A DNA stretch of 64,000 nt from Pilibacter termitis. Its GTDB lineage: Bacteria; Bacillota; Bacilli; Lactobacillales; Streptococcaceae. Below the pieces are notes generated by a model. It was not told where the DNA came from. It ran no database searches and worked only from the letters and a program-made list of their open reading frames with translations. The translations under genes were made by a program, and so were the position numbers. The stretch lies in NCBI RefSeq assembly GCF_900167335.1, contig NZ_FUXI01000010.1:19032-83031 (forward strand), given 5' to 3'. Positions within the stretch are counted from its first letter, which is position 1. Each line of letters opens with the position of its first letter. Positions 8,506-16,613 of the stretch are shown piece by piece.

Positions 8506-11284
8506 GCTTGCTCCTTTGGTGAAAATACAGGAAGAAAGCTACGCTTAAAAAACCACTGAGTGCAACAAGTAACGGCAGTTTCAATCCTCCACCACCTGTT
8601 TGTGGAAGTAAAATTCCTTGTACTCGATACGTGTTTGTTATAATCGTCACAATTGGATTTGTATCGTCATACGCCACTTGATAAGCAACAGGCAAGTTTA
8701 CCTCTTGCACCGTGTAAACAATCGCCGTTTTGCCGTCTGAACGGTATTTCTCAAGTTTATCCCACGTACATTCCCAATGATTGCCTTCATTAAGCGTCCT
8801 TTCACTATTTGGCACTTCTGCATTATCGGCAAATAATTTCACTTTGATTGCCGTTGGTCTCTGCCCTGCTTGGTCGTTGTTGTCAAGCCAGATTTTTCGG
8901 GCGGTGTGGGTGGTGGTTGGCGGAACATACGTGTTGGTAATGATTGTAATAACTGTTTTCGTATTGTCATAAGAAACAATGTAATCGCTCGGTGTATTTA
9001 CCTCTTTCACGGTATAGTTAATTTCAACTAAGCTATTGCTTTGATATTGGGGCAAATCACTCCAGTGATACGACCAGTTATTGCCAGCATTTAAAACGAC
9101 TTCGCTATTTGGCACTTCCACATCATCTGCAAAAAGTTTTACACTAATTTCACTTGGACGTTTTCCTACTTGATTATTATTATCGTCCCATATTTTTTTC
9201 ACCTCATGCGTAGTCTTTGGCGGAACATAAGTGTTTGTGATTATCGTAATTTCAGTTTTCCTATCGTCATAGGAAACATCATAATCGCTTGGTATACTAC
9301 TCTCTTTCGCAGAATAGTGTATTTCTGTTGTTCCGTCATGTTGATATTGCAAAAGATTTTTCCATTGATACGACCAACCATTACTTGCATTTAAGGTAAC
9401 CTCACTACCTGCAACCTCCACATCATCTGCGTATAACTTCACCTTAATCTCGCTCGGTCTTTTGGCAAATTGATTGTTGTTATCATTCCAAACCTTTTTT
9501 ACTTCGTGAATAGTCGTGGGTGGAACGTAAGTATTCGTAATAGTTGTAATTTCTGTTTTCGTCTCATCGTAAAAATCGGTATAATTCGTTGGAACACTGA
9601 CTTCCTTAACGGTGTATTGAATTTCAGTTGAATTGTTACTCTGATATTTTGGCAAATCCTTCCATTTGTGCGACCAATTATTGTTGTTATTTAACGTAAT
9701 TTCACTATTTACCACTTCTCGATTGTCAGCGTACAATCTTACTTTGATTTCATTCGGACGCTTAGAAAACCGGTTATTGTTATCGTTCCAAACTTTTATG
9801 ACTTCATGCGTAGTAGTAGGCGAGACATACGTGTTTGTGATTGTGGTAATTTCTGTTTTCTTATCGTCATAAGAAACCGTGTAGTCAGCTGGTGTATTGA
9901 CTTCCCTTGCCGTATAACGAATTTCCGTTGTGCCGTTGCTTTGATATTTGGCAAGATTTGCCCAAATATGCGACCAGTTATTTCCTGCGTTTAGAGTTAC
10001 TTCGCTACTAGGAACTTCAACACCGTCAGCATACAAGCTCACCTTGATTTCATTTGGACGCTTGTTTGCTTGATTGTTATTGTCGCTCCATTTTTTCTCC
10101 ACTTCGTGAGAAGTAACTTCTTCTCGGTAAACACTGATATAACGAGTCGTATCCCCAGTGTTTACTAAACGTGCCATATACTGAGAATTTTCTTCTTTCG
10201 GAATAATATAACGTAGCTCATAATTCGGACAAGATAAACGGATAATGCCACCGCTTGTATCACCTTTCACTATCATGACATTTCCTTGTACCGTAATATC
10301 CAACCCTGCATTTTCAAGAACTTTTATCGTGTTTGCTTTCCACTCTTGTGCTAAAACATTGTTCGTATCTAACAAATCCACCTTGTACTCACTAGCATTT
10401 CCAGTCGGTTGCATTTTGTATTTCTTTTCTTCTGCCTTTTGAATTGTTTCCCAAGTAAACGAAGGAAATAGCTTGTATTCGTTAGGAATTTCCTTTGCCT
10501 TGTAGGCAATTACTGCATCTGTCACTAATTTCCTTGCCATTTTCCCGATTTCACCCGATTGAGCAAATGCAGTTCCTTGAAGAGAGTTTGCTGCGTTTTC
10601 TGGATAGCAGTAAATATCTAAAATGCTTGGCGTGTCTGTTGGATACTTATTCCCACTTTTATACACATTTTCCGCAACAATCCAAACCGCAATTTGTGTC
10701 GCATAGCCAAATTTGGCGTTTTGTAACGCCTCTTCATCTGAATAACCATAACTACTCGCTGCATCTTTATGCACATACATTCTTGCACCATTGGCAAGAA
10801 CATGAGAAAGCAATGCTTTTTGCTCGGCTGAAAAATTTTGTTTTGGGCTTGTTTGCTCTGTAAATTCCCAGCCTAGCACCGCATTTTTTACATCCGTACA
10901 ATAATAAGCTTCACCAAAATCACGAGATCTTTCATGGTAAAATACCGCTTCTTTTGCCCCTTTGAAATTTTTTGGTAAATTTCTCACTTCAAGATTGTAA
11001 TTCCCTATTACATTCTCATATCCGCCATGCCCTGATGACATATGGAAACTACTTGGCAAGTCTGCCCTAGGTGTTATCGCTCTTGGAAAAATTGTTCCTA
11101 GCTGATTGGAAAGGTAAGGAGGCGTTTGAGTAGCGGGAGAACTATTCAAATACTCCTCAAGTTGATTCGGCACGCTTAACGTATCAGCTAAAGTAGAGGA
11201 AACTTGCACCAACATCAAACATATCACCATAAAACAAAACCATTTAGCTTTAGATAAGGAGTGGTTTATTAAAGTCTTTTTCAT
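8498..11284 (-). CDS. Pilus tip adhesin with thioester domain and five Cna-B repeats
   Basis: 928 residues. A signal peptide (to about 33) is followed by a thioester domain: Cys129 in AYYCTD and Gln197 in ATQIAVW are the two residues expected to form the Cys-Gln thioester used to bind host amines. From about residue 392, five tandem Cna-B repeats of about 98 residues follow, each with a KxW-type Lys, an acidic E-box (TVKEV) and ITNTY supplying the Asn of the isopeptide bond. The C-terminus is LPQTGGGG, a membrane span and RSKHG. GGAGG lies ten bases before the ATG. As first gene of the operon, with class C sortases behind it, it fits a tip adhesin on a flexible stalk. Confidence 0.93.
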   Translation of the reverse strand: MKKTLINHSLSKAKWFCFMVICLMLVQVSSTLADTLSVPNQLEEYLNSSPATQTPPYLSNQLGTIFPRAITPRADLPSSFHMSSGHGGYENVIGNYNLEVRNLPKNFKGAKEAVFYHERSRDFGEAYYCTDVKNAVLGWEFTEQTSPKQNFSAEQKALLSHVLANGARMYVHKDAASSYGYSDEEALQNAKFGYATQIAVWIVAENVYKSGNKYPTDTPSILDIYCYPENAANSLQGTAFAQSGEIGKMARKLVTDAVIAYKAKEIPNEYKLFPSFTWETIQKAEEKKYKMQPTGNASEYKVDLLDTNNVLAQEWKANTIKVLENAGLDITVQGNVMIVKGDTSGGIIRLSCPNYELRYIIPKEENSQYMARLVNTGDTTRYISVYREEVTSHEVEKKWSDNNNQANKRPNEIKVSLYADGVEVPSSEVTLNAGNNWSHIWANLAKYQSNGTTEIRYTAREVNTPADYTVSYDDKKTEITTITNTYVSPTTTHEVIKVWNDNNNRFSKRPNEIKVRLYADNREVVNSEITLNNNNNWSHKWKDLPKYQSNNSTEIQYTVKEVSVPTNYTDFYDETKTEITTITNTYVPPTTIHEVKKVWNDNNNQFAKRPSEIKVKLYADDVEVAGSEVTLNASNGWSYQWKNLLQYQHDGTTEIHYSAKESSIPSDYDVSYDDRKTEITIITNTYVPPKTTHEVKKIWDDNNNQVGKRPSEISVKLFADDVEVPNSEVVLNAGNNWSYHWSDLPQYQSNSLVEINYTVKEVNTPSDYIVSYDNTKTVITIITNTYVPPTTTHTARKIWLDNNDQAGQRPTAIKVKLFADNAEVPNSERTLNEGNHWECTWDKLEKYRSDGKTAIVYTVQEVNLPVAYQVAYDDTNPIVTIITNTYRVQGILLPQTGGGGLKLPLLVALSGFLSVAFFLYFHQRSKHG
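8630..10111 (-). repeat. Five tandem ~295-bp repeats coding Cna-B domains
   Basis: Within the tip adhesin gene the string ACTTCATGCGTAGT and the ITNTYV, DNNNQ and KRPNEIKV codons recur at about 295-bp steps. The repeats are similar enough at DNA level to allow slippage or recombination, so copy number may vary between strains. Confidence 0.85.
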
Positions 11285-11910
11285 TTCTTCATCACCTCCT
11301 CGTTGTCAAAAACACCACATATTTTCTTGAACTTCACAAAATAAACAGTTATTGTTCACAAATTCTTCACTTCTTTTTTACTTTACGACATTTTTCTTCT
11401 CTCTGCAAATTCTCGCACCTTTCTTTTTTCAATAAATGAGAACATGAGGTTGTTTTAATTTCTGTTTTTGATAAATTATTTTTACATTTTTAACACCTTG
11501 TCTTTTTCAATATATATATTTTCGTTTTATGACTAAAAATTAAAATCATAAAATAACATTTCTTGTTTTCTTTTTGATTTTTTCTCCCCTTCACATTTTT
11601 CCTTTTTTTAGAAATCATTGACATTGCAAATTTGACCACATCATTTTATCATTTTTAGAAGTCTGAATGATACGAGAAATAATGACAATTTCTTTATTCC
11701 CCTTTTCGTTATAAGATTTCTTTGTTATTGTCTTTTAAAAATACTCCCAAAAAAATGCTCACTAAAATAAGCAAGCAATTTCAAAAAAATACTACGGAGA
11801 ATGCTTTTATAAATTAAAAAACGCCTCTCCTTTTCTACACCTATTTCTGAAAACTTCAAATACAATTCCTTTTTTATTGTTTTTTGAACATTTTATTTTG
11901 ACATTACCTC
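11285..11910. other. AT-rich region upstream of the pilus operon
   Basis: About 625 bp without a credible gene. Near the pilus start it has two direct copies of TTCACAAA (11333-11340 and 11355-11362, 22 bp apart), a third partial TTCAC at 11366, and long A/T tracts. The promoter must lie here, but no consensus pair stands out. The spaced repeats are candidate activator sites. Confidence 0.4.
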
Positions 11911-11938
11911 AAAAAACACCGAAGTCTCCTCCGATGTT
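11911..11938 (-). terminator. Terminator of the secreted-protein gene
   Basis: Arms 11930-11938 and 11915-11923 (AACATCGGA against TTCGGTGTT, with two G-U pairs), followed on the minus strand by a run of T. Confidence 0.7.
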
Positions 11939-11955
11939 CTCACCCTCTAAGATAT

Positions 11956-12807
11956 TTATTCCGCAAGCATTTCCTTTATCTCCTGAAATGTCGCTACATT
12001 CAAATCCGTGAACGTATCATAGTATTCTGTTACAACATTTCCTTCCATTTTGGCAATTGCAAGACGTTCTTCTGCTTGGATAATAACAAATGCACCTTTA
12101 TCTGTGAAAAGCACTCTATCGTCCGCTTTCCCTGCTCGTTTCTTCGTGTTTTTCAGCCAAAACGCACTGCCGTTCTCAACTCCATTCTCACTCACCTCAC
12201 GTTCCACTTCTTCCAGTGCAGAAAATGGAGCTTTCACAAGCTGTGCAGACGGAGAAATCATAAGATTTGGATACAAACGTTTTAAATTTTCAATATCTGA
12301 TAACTGTTCATTAAAACTCACTTTTTCTTGCATTTGACCGCCACCAAGCGAGCGAATTTTCGCACGAATTTCGCCCACGGTCGTTGCGTTCGGATCTGTT
12401 TTGGCATCATAGAACTCAATTACTTTATTGTTCTCATCACTAATTACACTTACACCGTCACCACCAACGAAGTAACCGCCAGCCTTATCACGAAGAACCC
12501 AATCTTTATCGTCCAAAATACGTTCTTCTTCGTCAAACCATTCTTTGTTGCCACCTTCCTTATCTTGCCGCCAATTTTCGATGATTAAATCCAACGTAGC
12601 AGTCGTTGCACGCAGACATTTTGCAGAAGAAAAGTCATAATTTGGATAGTCTTTTTTTATCCTCTCCATATCTGGCTGTTGTTCTCTTGAGAAAGAAACG
12701 CTCTCGTCATTTGCATTGACCATTGCCTTTTCACCGCTCAACGCAATCACTGTTCCAATTCCAACACCTAACAAAATTGCTGGAATAATCAATAATGATT
12801 TTTTCAT
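11956..12807 (-). CDS. Secreted or membrane-anchored protein with an internal duplication
   Basis: 283 residues, not recognised as a named family. The N-terminus is MKKSLLIIPAILLGVGIGTV, a signal peptide or anchor. The rest is two related modules of about 110 residues. Each begins with a proline/tyrosine segment (MERIKKDYPNYDFSSA and IENLKRLYPNLMISPSA), contains a W or F/E-rich middle, and ends with similar strings: NKVIEFYDAKTDPNATTVGEIRAKI and GNVVTEYYDTFTDLNVATFQEIKEML. A GAGGA seven to eight bases upstream supports 12807; a TTG at 12840 is less likely. It is divergent from a LytTR two-component system behind a matched operator, so it is probably a target of that system. Function unknown. 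Confidence 0.75.
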   Translation of the reverse strand: MKKSLLIIPAILLGVGIGTVIALSGEKAMVNANDESVSFSREQQPDMERIKKDYPNYDFSSAKCLRATTATLDLIIENWRQDKEGGNKEWFDEEERILDDKDWVLRDKAGGYFVGGDGVSVISDENNKVIEFYDAKTDPNATTVGEIRAKIRSLGGGQMQEKVSFNEQLSDIENLKRLYPNLMISPSAQLVKAPFSALEEVEREVSENGVENGSAFWLKNTKKRAGKADDRVLFTDKGAFVIIQAEERLAIAKMEGNVVTEYYDTFTDLNVATFQEIKEMLAE

Positions 12808-12851
12808 TTCTAAATCCTCGCTTTCTATTTTTTGTCTCAAAGGACAAACTT

Positions 12852-12913
12852 AGTCTACATCTTTTCACGGGTGAAATATCTGTCATGTAACGATTAACTG
12901 GTTTTATGTAATG
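12852..12913 (-). promoter_or_regulatory. LytTR-type operator and promoter of the secreted-protein gene
   Basis: Two direct copies on the minus strand, CGTTACAT (12885-12892) and CATTACAT (12906-12913), are exactly 21 bp apart. A -10-like TAGACT follows at 12852-12857, with no good -35. Two half-sites one DNA face apart just upstream of a weak -35 is the usual layout for LytTR activators. Confidence 0.65.
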
Positions 12914-12961
12914 TTTTGCGGGGAAGTATATAGGTACCTCTAAAAAAATTTTTCAGTTATT

Positions 12962-13023
12962 CATTACATCAAAAACGTCATTCGTTACATGATTGTCTTT
13001 TCTTTATCAAAATAAGTTAGACT
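12962..13023 (+). promoter_or_regulatory. LytTR-type operator and promoter facing the two-component genes
   Basis: The mirror image of the leftward site: CATTACAT (12962-12969) and CGTTACAT (12983-12990), 21 bp apart, then TAGACT at 13018-13023. The spacing from the operator to the -10 is the same on both sides. The transcript would cover a long leader with the imperfect inverted repeat GACTAAGACAAAAATTTTGC against a partner ending near 13139. Confidence 0.65.
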
Positions 13024-13142
13024 AACTTTGTTAGCAAAAAAATATGGGTACCTATAAAAAAGACTAAGACAAAAATTTTGCACCTATCCTATTCAACTAC
13101 GGATATTTTATAAAAACAAGCAGAATATTTGTCTCAGCTTTA

Positions 13143-13171
13143 TTGTTCAAGAGTTTCTTTTTTGATAAAAT
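13143..13171 (+). promoter_or_regulatory. Second promoter of the two-component operon
   Basis: TTGTTC (13143-13148), a 17-bp spacer and TAAAAT (13166-13171). A solitary GGGCACCTCTAAAAA, the end sequence of the MITE-like elements, follows at 13175. Confidence 0.5.
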
Positions 13172-13215
13172 AAAGGGCACCTCTAAAAATAAATTTTACA
13201 ATTGGAGTAGTTAGC

Positions 13216-13926
13216 ATGAAAATAAAGATAGCAGTCTGTGATGATTCTATTGAGATTACCAATCAAATAGAACAATTATTGTCAGAGTTTCACTCTTCAT
13301 TATTTGATATAGATGTTTTCCAAAGTCCTGAACGATTACTTGAGTTAATCAAAGAAACACACTACGATTTTTTTATTTTAGATATTGAAATGCCTGAATA
13401 TACAGGAATTGAAATAGCAAAATATATTCGACAAGATACACTTTATACTCCAATTTTGTTTTTAACCAGTTTCAAAGAATACATGGAAGATATTTTCAAG
13501 TTACAAGCGTTTGATTATATACTCAAACCTCTTACAAAAGAAAGATTTTTCCCTGTACTTGAAAAAGTTCTTTTATATTTGCAATATGAGGAAGACTTTT
13601 TTACTACAACGTTTAAAAAAAAGACTTACTCTATTCCATACAAGGAAATTATTTATTTTGAAAAACAAAAACGAAATGTCTTAATTTATACTCTAAAACA
13701 TCAATATGAAACAGTTCTTTCTACAAACGATTTACTTGATAAGCTCAATGATACTTTCATTCAAGTCCATACATCTTTTATTGTTAATAGTAGATACATT
13801 CGTGAACTTCAAAATAATAGCTTATTTCTTTCTTGCGGTACAAAAGAGATAGAAATACCAATCAGTAGAAAGTATGGAAAGCAAGCAAAAAAACAAATTC
13901 TAATAAAATTGAAAGGAGTTATGTGA
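13216..13926 (+). CDS. LytTR-family response regulator
   Basis: 236 residues. The N-terminal receiver domain has acidic residues in VCDD (9-10), the phospho-acceptor Asp56 in FFILDIEMPEYTGIEIA and Lys in DYILKPLTKERF. The C-terminal LytTR DNA-binding domain runs from about residue 135 (KKKTYSIPYKEIIYFEKQKRNVLIYT) and ends IPISRKYGKQ. GGAG lies eight bases before the ATG. It overlaps the kinase gene at TGATG, so the pair is co-translated. AgrA/ComE-type regulators bind paired direct repeats, matching the operators at 12885-12990. Confidence 0.93.
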   Translation: MKIKIAVCDDSIEITNQIEQLLSEFHSSLFDIDVFQSPERLLELIKETHYDFFILDIEMPEYTGIEIAKYIRQDTLYTPILFLTSFKEYMEDIFKLQAFDYILKPLTKERFFPVLEKVLLYLQYEEDFFTTTFKKKTYSIPYKEIIYFEKQKRNVLIYTLKHQYETVLSTNDLLDKLNDTFIQVHTSFIVNSRYIRELQNNSLFLSCGTKEIEIPISRKYGKQAKKQILIKLKGVM

Positions 13927-15377
13927 TGAATGTATTTTCACCCCCTCTAGCAACAGCACACCCTCAAGGGAATGTATTTGAGATTTTAAGTGCTTGTTTA
14001 GACTACTTATCAACTAATTTTAGTGATTTATTCACTAATGACATTTTGCCATACACTATTGAAATAATACTAACAGTCTATCTTTTTCATACAAAAAAAA
14101 GAAACGGAAAATTATCCTCACACTATATACTCTCTCTTTTAGGATTAGTTTTAGGCTATACCTTAATGTTGTGTTTAATATGTATATATCCGCTATTGTC
14201 TAAAGGAGATTCAATAAATTTACGACTCATTAATATCGTTGTTTATACTCTGGCAACTATTTTATCCGTCTGGTACATTGGGAATAAAGAAAAAATGAAT
14301 TTTAGAATAACTGTAATTTATATTCCTATATTACTTTGGTTATTCCTAGTGCTTAAAGATTTAACTTTTTTTGTAATCAATCAAATTCAAGTTCGTTTTT
14401 TATTCAATACATCCGAAGAACCAGCTCATATTTTTAATAATAACTTATTTGCATATTTTGTTACTAATTTATTTTTTCTTATATGTAGTGCGTTTGCCAT
14501 TTGGTGTCTAAAGAAAAAGTTACCTTTTTCTCCTAAAGATACAGAAATGAATACACCATTGCTATTAGCGTTTCTCTCTGTTCCAATATTTTCTTTGTTG
14601 CTCTACTTATTTTTCATCCAAGGAAATATTTTAGACAGTTCTGGTATGAATATTTCAAAACGTGGACTTCTAGCTATCCTTGCAATATTTTTCTTAAATT
14701 TTTGTGTCCTATTTCTCTATAAAACTATGAGAAATTACTACAACGATCTAATTACTACTACTATTCAAAATAAAGACTTTAATGCCGAACTCAAGCATTA
14801 TCAACAAATGGAAAAGACACAAAATCATTTACGGCGTACCAAACATGATTTGAAAAATCAATACATTTTACTTTCTGCCTTGCTTGAGAAAGGGGAGATT
14901 ACTGAGGCTCAGGAAATACTTCAGCACTCTTTAAGTGATGTCGAAAAAACGGATAATTTTTATACGAATAACTTTGCAATGAATTACTTGCTTAATGAAA
15001 AAAATAAAATAGCAATAGCTAACAATATAAAACTAAATATTAAGGTATTACTTCCCGAAAAGCTCAAAATTTCAAATGAATATCTCGCAATCGTTATCGG
15101 GAATCTTCTTGACAACTCAATCGCAGCTGTAAAACGTAATAAACAAGGGAAAAATCGAGAGATAACTTTTACAATTAAAGCATTTAACCACAATGTCTTG
15201 ATTGAAACGAGCAATACTTTTGATACAAGTGAACTTGAAACAAGAAAACAACGAAAATATGAAGGGGTCGGTATCAAAAGTATTCAAAAAGTTATTAAAG
15301 AAAGAAACGGTCTCTACGAACAATGGATCTACGACGACGTCTACGCAACAAGTATCGCTTTTTTAAATGTGTATTGA
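13926..15377 (+). CDS. AgrC/ComD-like GHKL sensor histidine kinase
   Basis: About 483 residues. The first roughly 270 hold about seven hydrophobic spans and form the sensor. The phospho-acceptor is His308 in RRTKHDLKNQYILLSALL, followed by an ATPase domain with NLLDNSIAAVKR and the glycine box EGVGIKSIQKV. A GTG at 13923 is possible, but the ribosome site AGGAG is best placed for ATG 13926. No agrB/agrD-like peptide gene was found beside it, so the signal is unknown. The strong terminator at 15382 closes the operon. Confidence 0.92.
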   Translation: MNVFSPPLATAHPQGNVFEILSACLDYLSTNFSDLFTNDILPYTIEIILTVYLFHTKKRNGKLSSHYILSLLGLVLGYTLMLCLICIYPLLSKGDSINLRLINIVVYTLATILSVWYIGNKEKMNFRITVIYIPILLWLFLVLKDLTFFVINQIQVRFLFNTSEEPAHIFNNNLFAYFVTNLFFLICSAFAIWCLKKKLPFSPKDTEMNTPLLLAFLSVPIFSLLLYLFFIQGNILDSSGMNISKRGLLAILAIFFLNFCVLFLYKTMRNYYNDLITTTIQNKDFNAELKHYQQMEKTQNHLRRTKHDLKNQYILLSALLEKGEITEAQEILQHSLSDVEKTDNFYTNNFAMNYLLNEKNKIAIANNIKLNIKVLLPEKLKISNEYLAIVIGNLLDNSIAAVKRNKQGKNREITFTIKAFNHNVLIETSNTFDTSELETRKQRKYEGVGIKSIQKVIKERNGLYEQWIYDDVYATSIAFLNVY

Positions 15378-15381
15378 GAAA

Positions 15382-15413
15382 AAACAGACATGAGGAAGAT
15401 TTCATGTCTGTTT
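15382..15413 (+). terminator. Terminator of the two-component operon
   Basis: Perfect 12-bp arms AAACAGACATGA and TCATGTCTGTTT (15382-15393 and 15402-15413), followed by GCTTTTG. Confidence 0.85.
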
Positions 15414-15420
15414 GCTTTTG

Positions 15421-15655
15421 TCAGCTGTGAGGGGCTGGCAACTGTTCGCAACAGCACTGGAAACTGCGTTTCCAGCACGTAAATGCTGTGGCTCACTGTT
15501 GCAGACTTCAAAACGCCCCGCTCGCTTTTCTTTGTCTGGCTACGAGGGGCAGGGGCTTGGTCGCTGTTCGCAATGCCACCTGAAGCTCTGCTTCAGGCAA
15601 GTAAATGGCATGGCTCACTGCGACAATCCCCTGAACGCCCCTCTTCGCTTTTCTG
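15421..15655. repeat. Repeat family A, two units
   Basis: Two palindromic units in tandem, about 15421-15533 and 15534-15655. Each unit reads GAGGGGC, GGCAACTG or GGTCGCTG, TTCGCAA, a central stem such as CTGGAAACTGCGTTTCCAG, then GGCTCACTG, AACGCCCC and CGCTTTTCT. The second unit abuts the stop codon of the permease gene to its right (minus strand). Confidence 0.85.
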
Positions 15656-15656
15656 T

Positions 15657-16613
15657 TTACTTCGATTTTATATAGTTTCTTCCGTTTGCTTTTGGTCCTG
15701 TTGCTTTTCCTAGGAAAATAACTAGGATGAGAATGGTTAGGACGTATGGTGCGATTTGCAGGTAGACTGCTGGTACATTTTTTATAACAGGAAGTTGACC
15801 ACCTACGATTGCTAGAGATTGTGCTAAACCGAAGAATAGCGAGCTTGCCATAGCACCGATTGGGTTCCATTTTCCGAAAATCATTGCTGCCATACTCATG
15901 AACCCTTGTCCTGCAATAGTTGTTGCGGAAAAGTTGACCGAAATGCTCTGAGCAAATGCGGCTCCGCCAATTCCGCCGAGAAGTCCTGAGATAAGTACAC
16001 CTGAATATTTCAAAGCATAAACGTTAATCCCAAGTGTATCAGCTGCTTGTGGGTGTTCGCCGACAGAACGCAAACGAAGTCCAAAGCGTGTTTTGAAAAT
16101 GATAAACCAACTTGCTACACTTACAAAAATTGCCACATAAGCTAAAGGAGAAGTTTTCATGAAGAAAATTTCGCCGATAACTGGAATTTTGCTCAAAACG
16201 GGAATATCCGTATAGCTAAATTGCTGACTAATGTTGTCCGTTTGTCCTTTTCCGTAAAATACTTTTACCAAAAAGACTGCTAGAGCGGGTGCCATAAGGT
16301 TGACTACCGTACCACTTATGATATGGTCTGCACGAAAATTAATCGTTGCGACTGCGTGAAGAACGCTAAAAATTGTTCCGACTATCCCTCCAATGAGTAA
16401 ACCAATCCAAGGCGTTGCCGCACCAAAGGTGTCGCTCATTTGCAAGTTGAACACAACGGAGCTAAATGCCCCCATGACCATAATCCCCTCAAGACCAACG
16501 TTGACAACTCCGCTACGCTCTGAAAATGTTCCCCCAAGAGAAGTGAAAATCAAAGGTGTGGAGTAAATCAACATACTTGACACAACAAGAGCTAAAATTT
16601 CAACTAAACTCAT
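15657..16613 (-). CDS. Nucleoside ABC transporter permease (NupC/YufQ type)
   Basis: 318 residues with about eight to nine membrane segments. It begins MSLVEILALVVSSMLIYSTPLIFTSLGGTFSERSGVVNVGLEGIMVMGAF, and the GVVNVGLEG signature marks BPD_transp_2 permeases of BMP-dependent nucleoside importers. Its start overlaps the end of the other permease by four bases. It is the last gene of the nucleoside operon. A family A repeat lies directly beyond its stop codon. Confidence 0.92.
   Translation of the reverse strand: MSLVEILALVVSSMLIYSTPLIFTSLGGTFSERSGVVNVGLEGIMVMGAFSSVVFNLQMSDTFGAATPWIGLLIGGIVGTIFSVLHAVATINFRADHIISGTVVNLMAPALAVFLVKVFYGKGQTDNISQQFSYTDIPVLSKIPVIGEIFFMKTSPLAYVAIFVSVASWFIIFKTRFGLRLRSVGEHPQAADTLGINVYALKYSGVLISGLLGGIGGAAFAQSISVNFSATTIAGQGFMSMAAMIFGKWNPIGAMASSLFFGLAQSLAIVGGQLPVIKNVPAVYLQIAPYVLTILILVIFLGKATGPKANGRNYIKSK

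Noticed and set aside
9666..9994. Open frames on the + strand opposite the tip adhesin and pilin genes
   Set aside because: They mirror the tandem Cna-B repeats or biased codons of the true minus-strand genes; no ribosome site or recognisable protein.
11285..11910. Possible small RNA or gene in the long gap before the pilus operon
   Set aside because: Extremely A+T-rich with no frame, promoter-terminator pair or structure I could support.
13020..13215. A possible AgrD- or ComC-like peptide gene in front of the LytTR genes
   Set aside because: Only MGTYKKD follows an ATG here; no ribosome site and no export motif, so no signal peptide gene is claimed.
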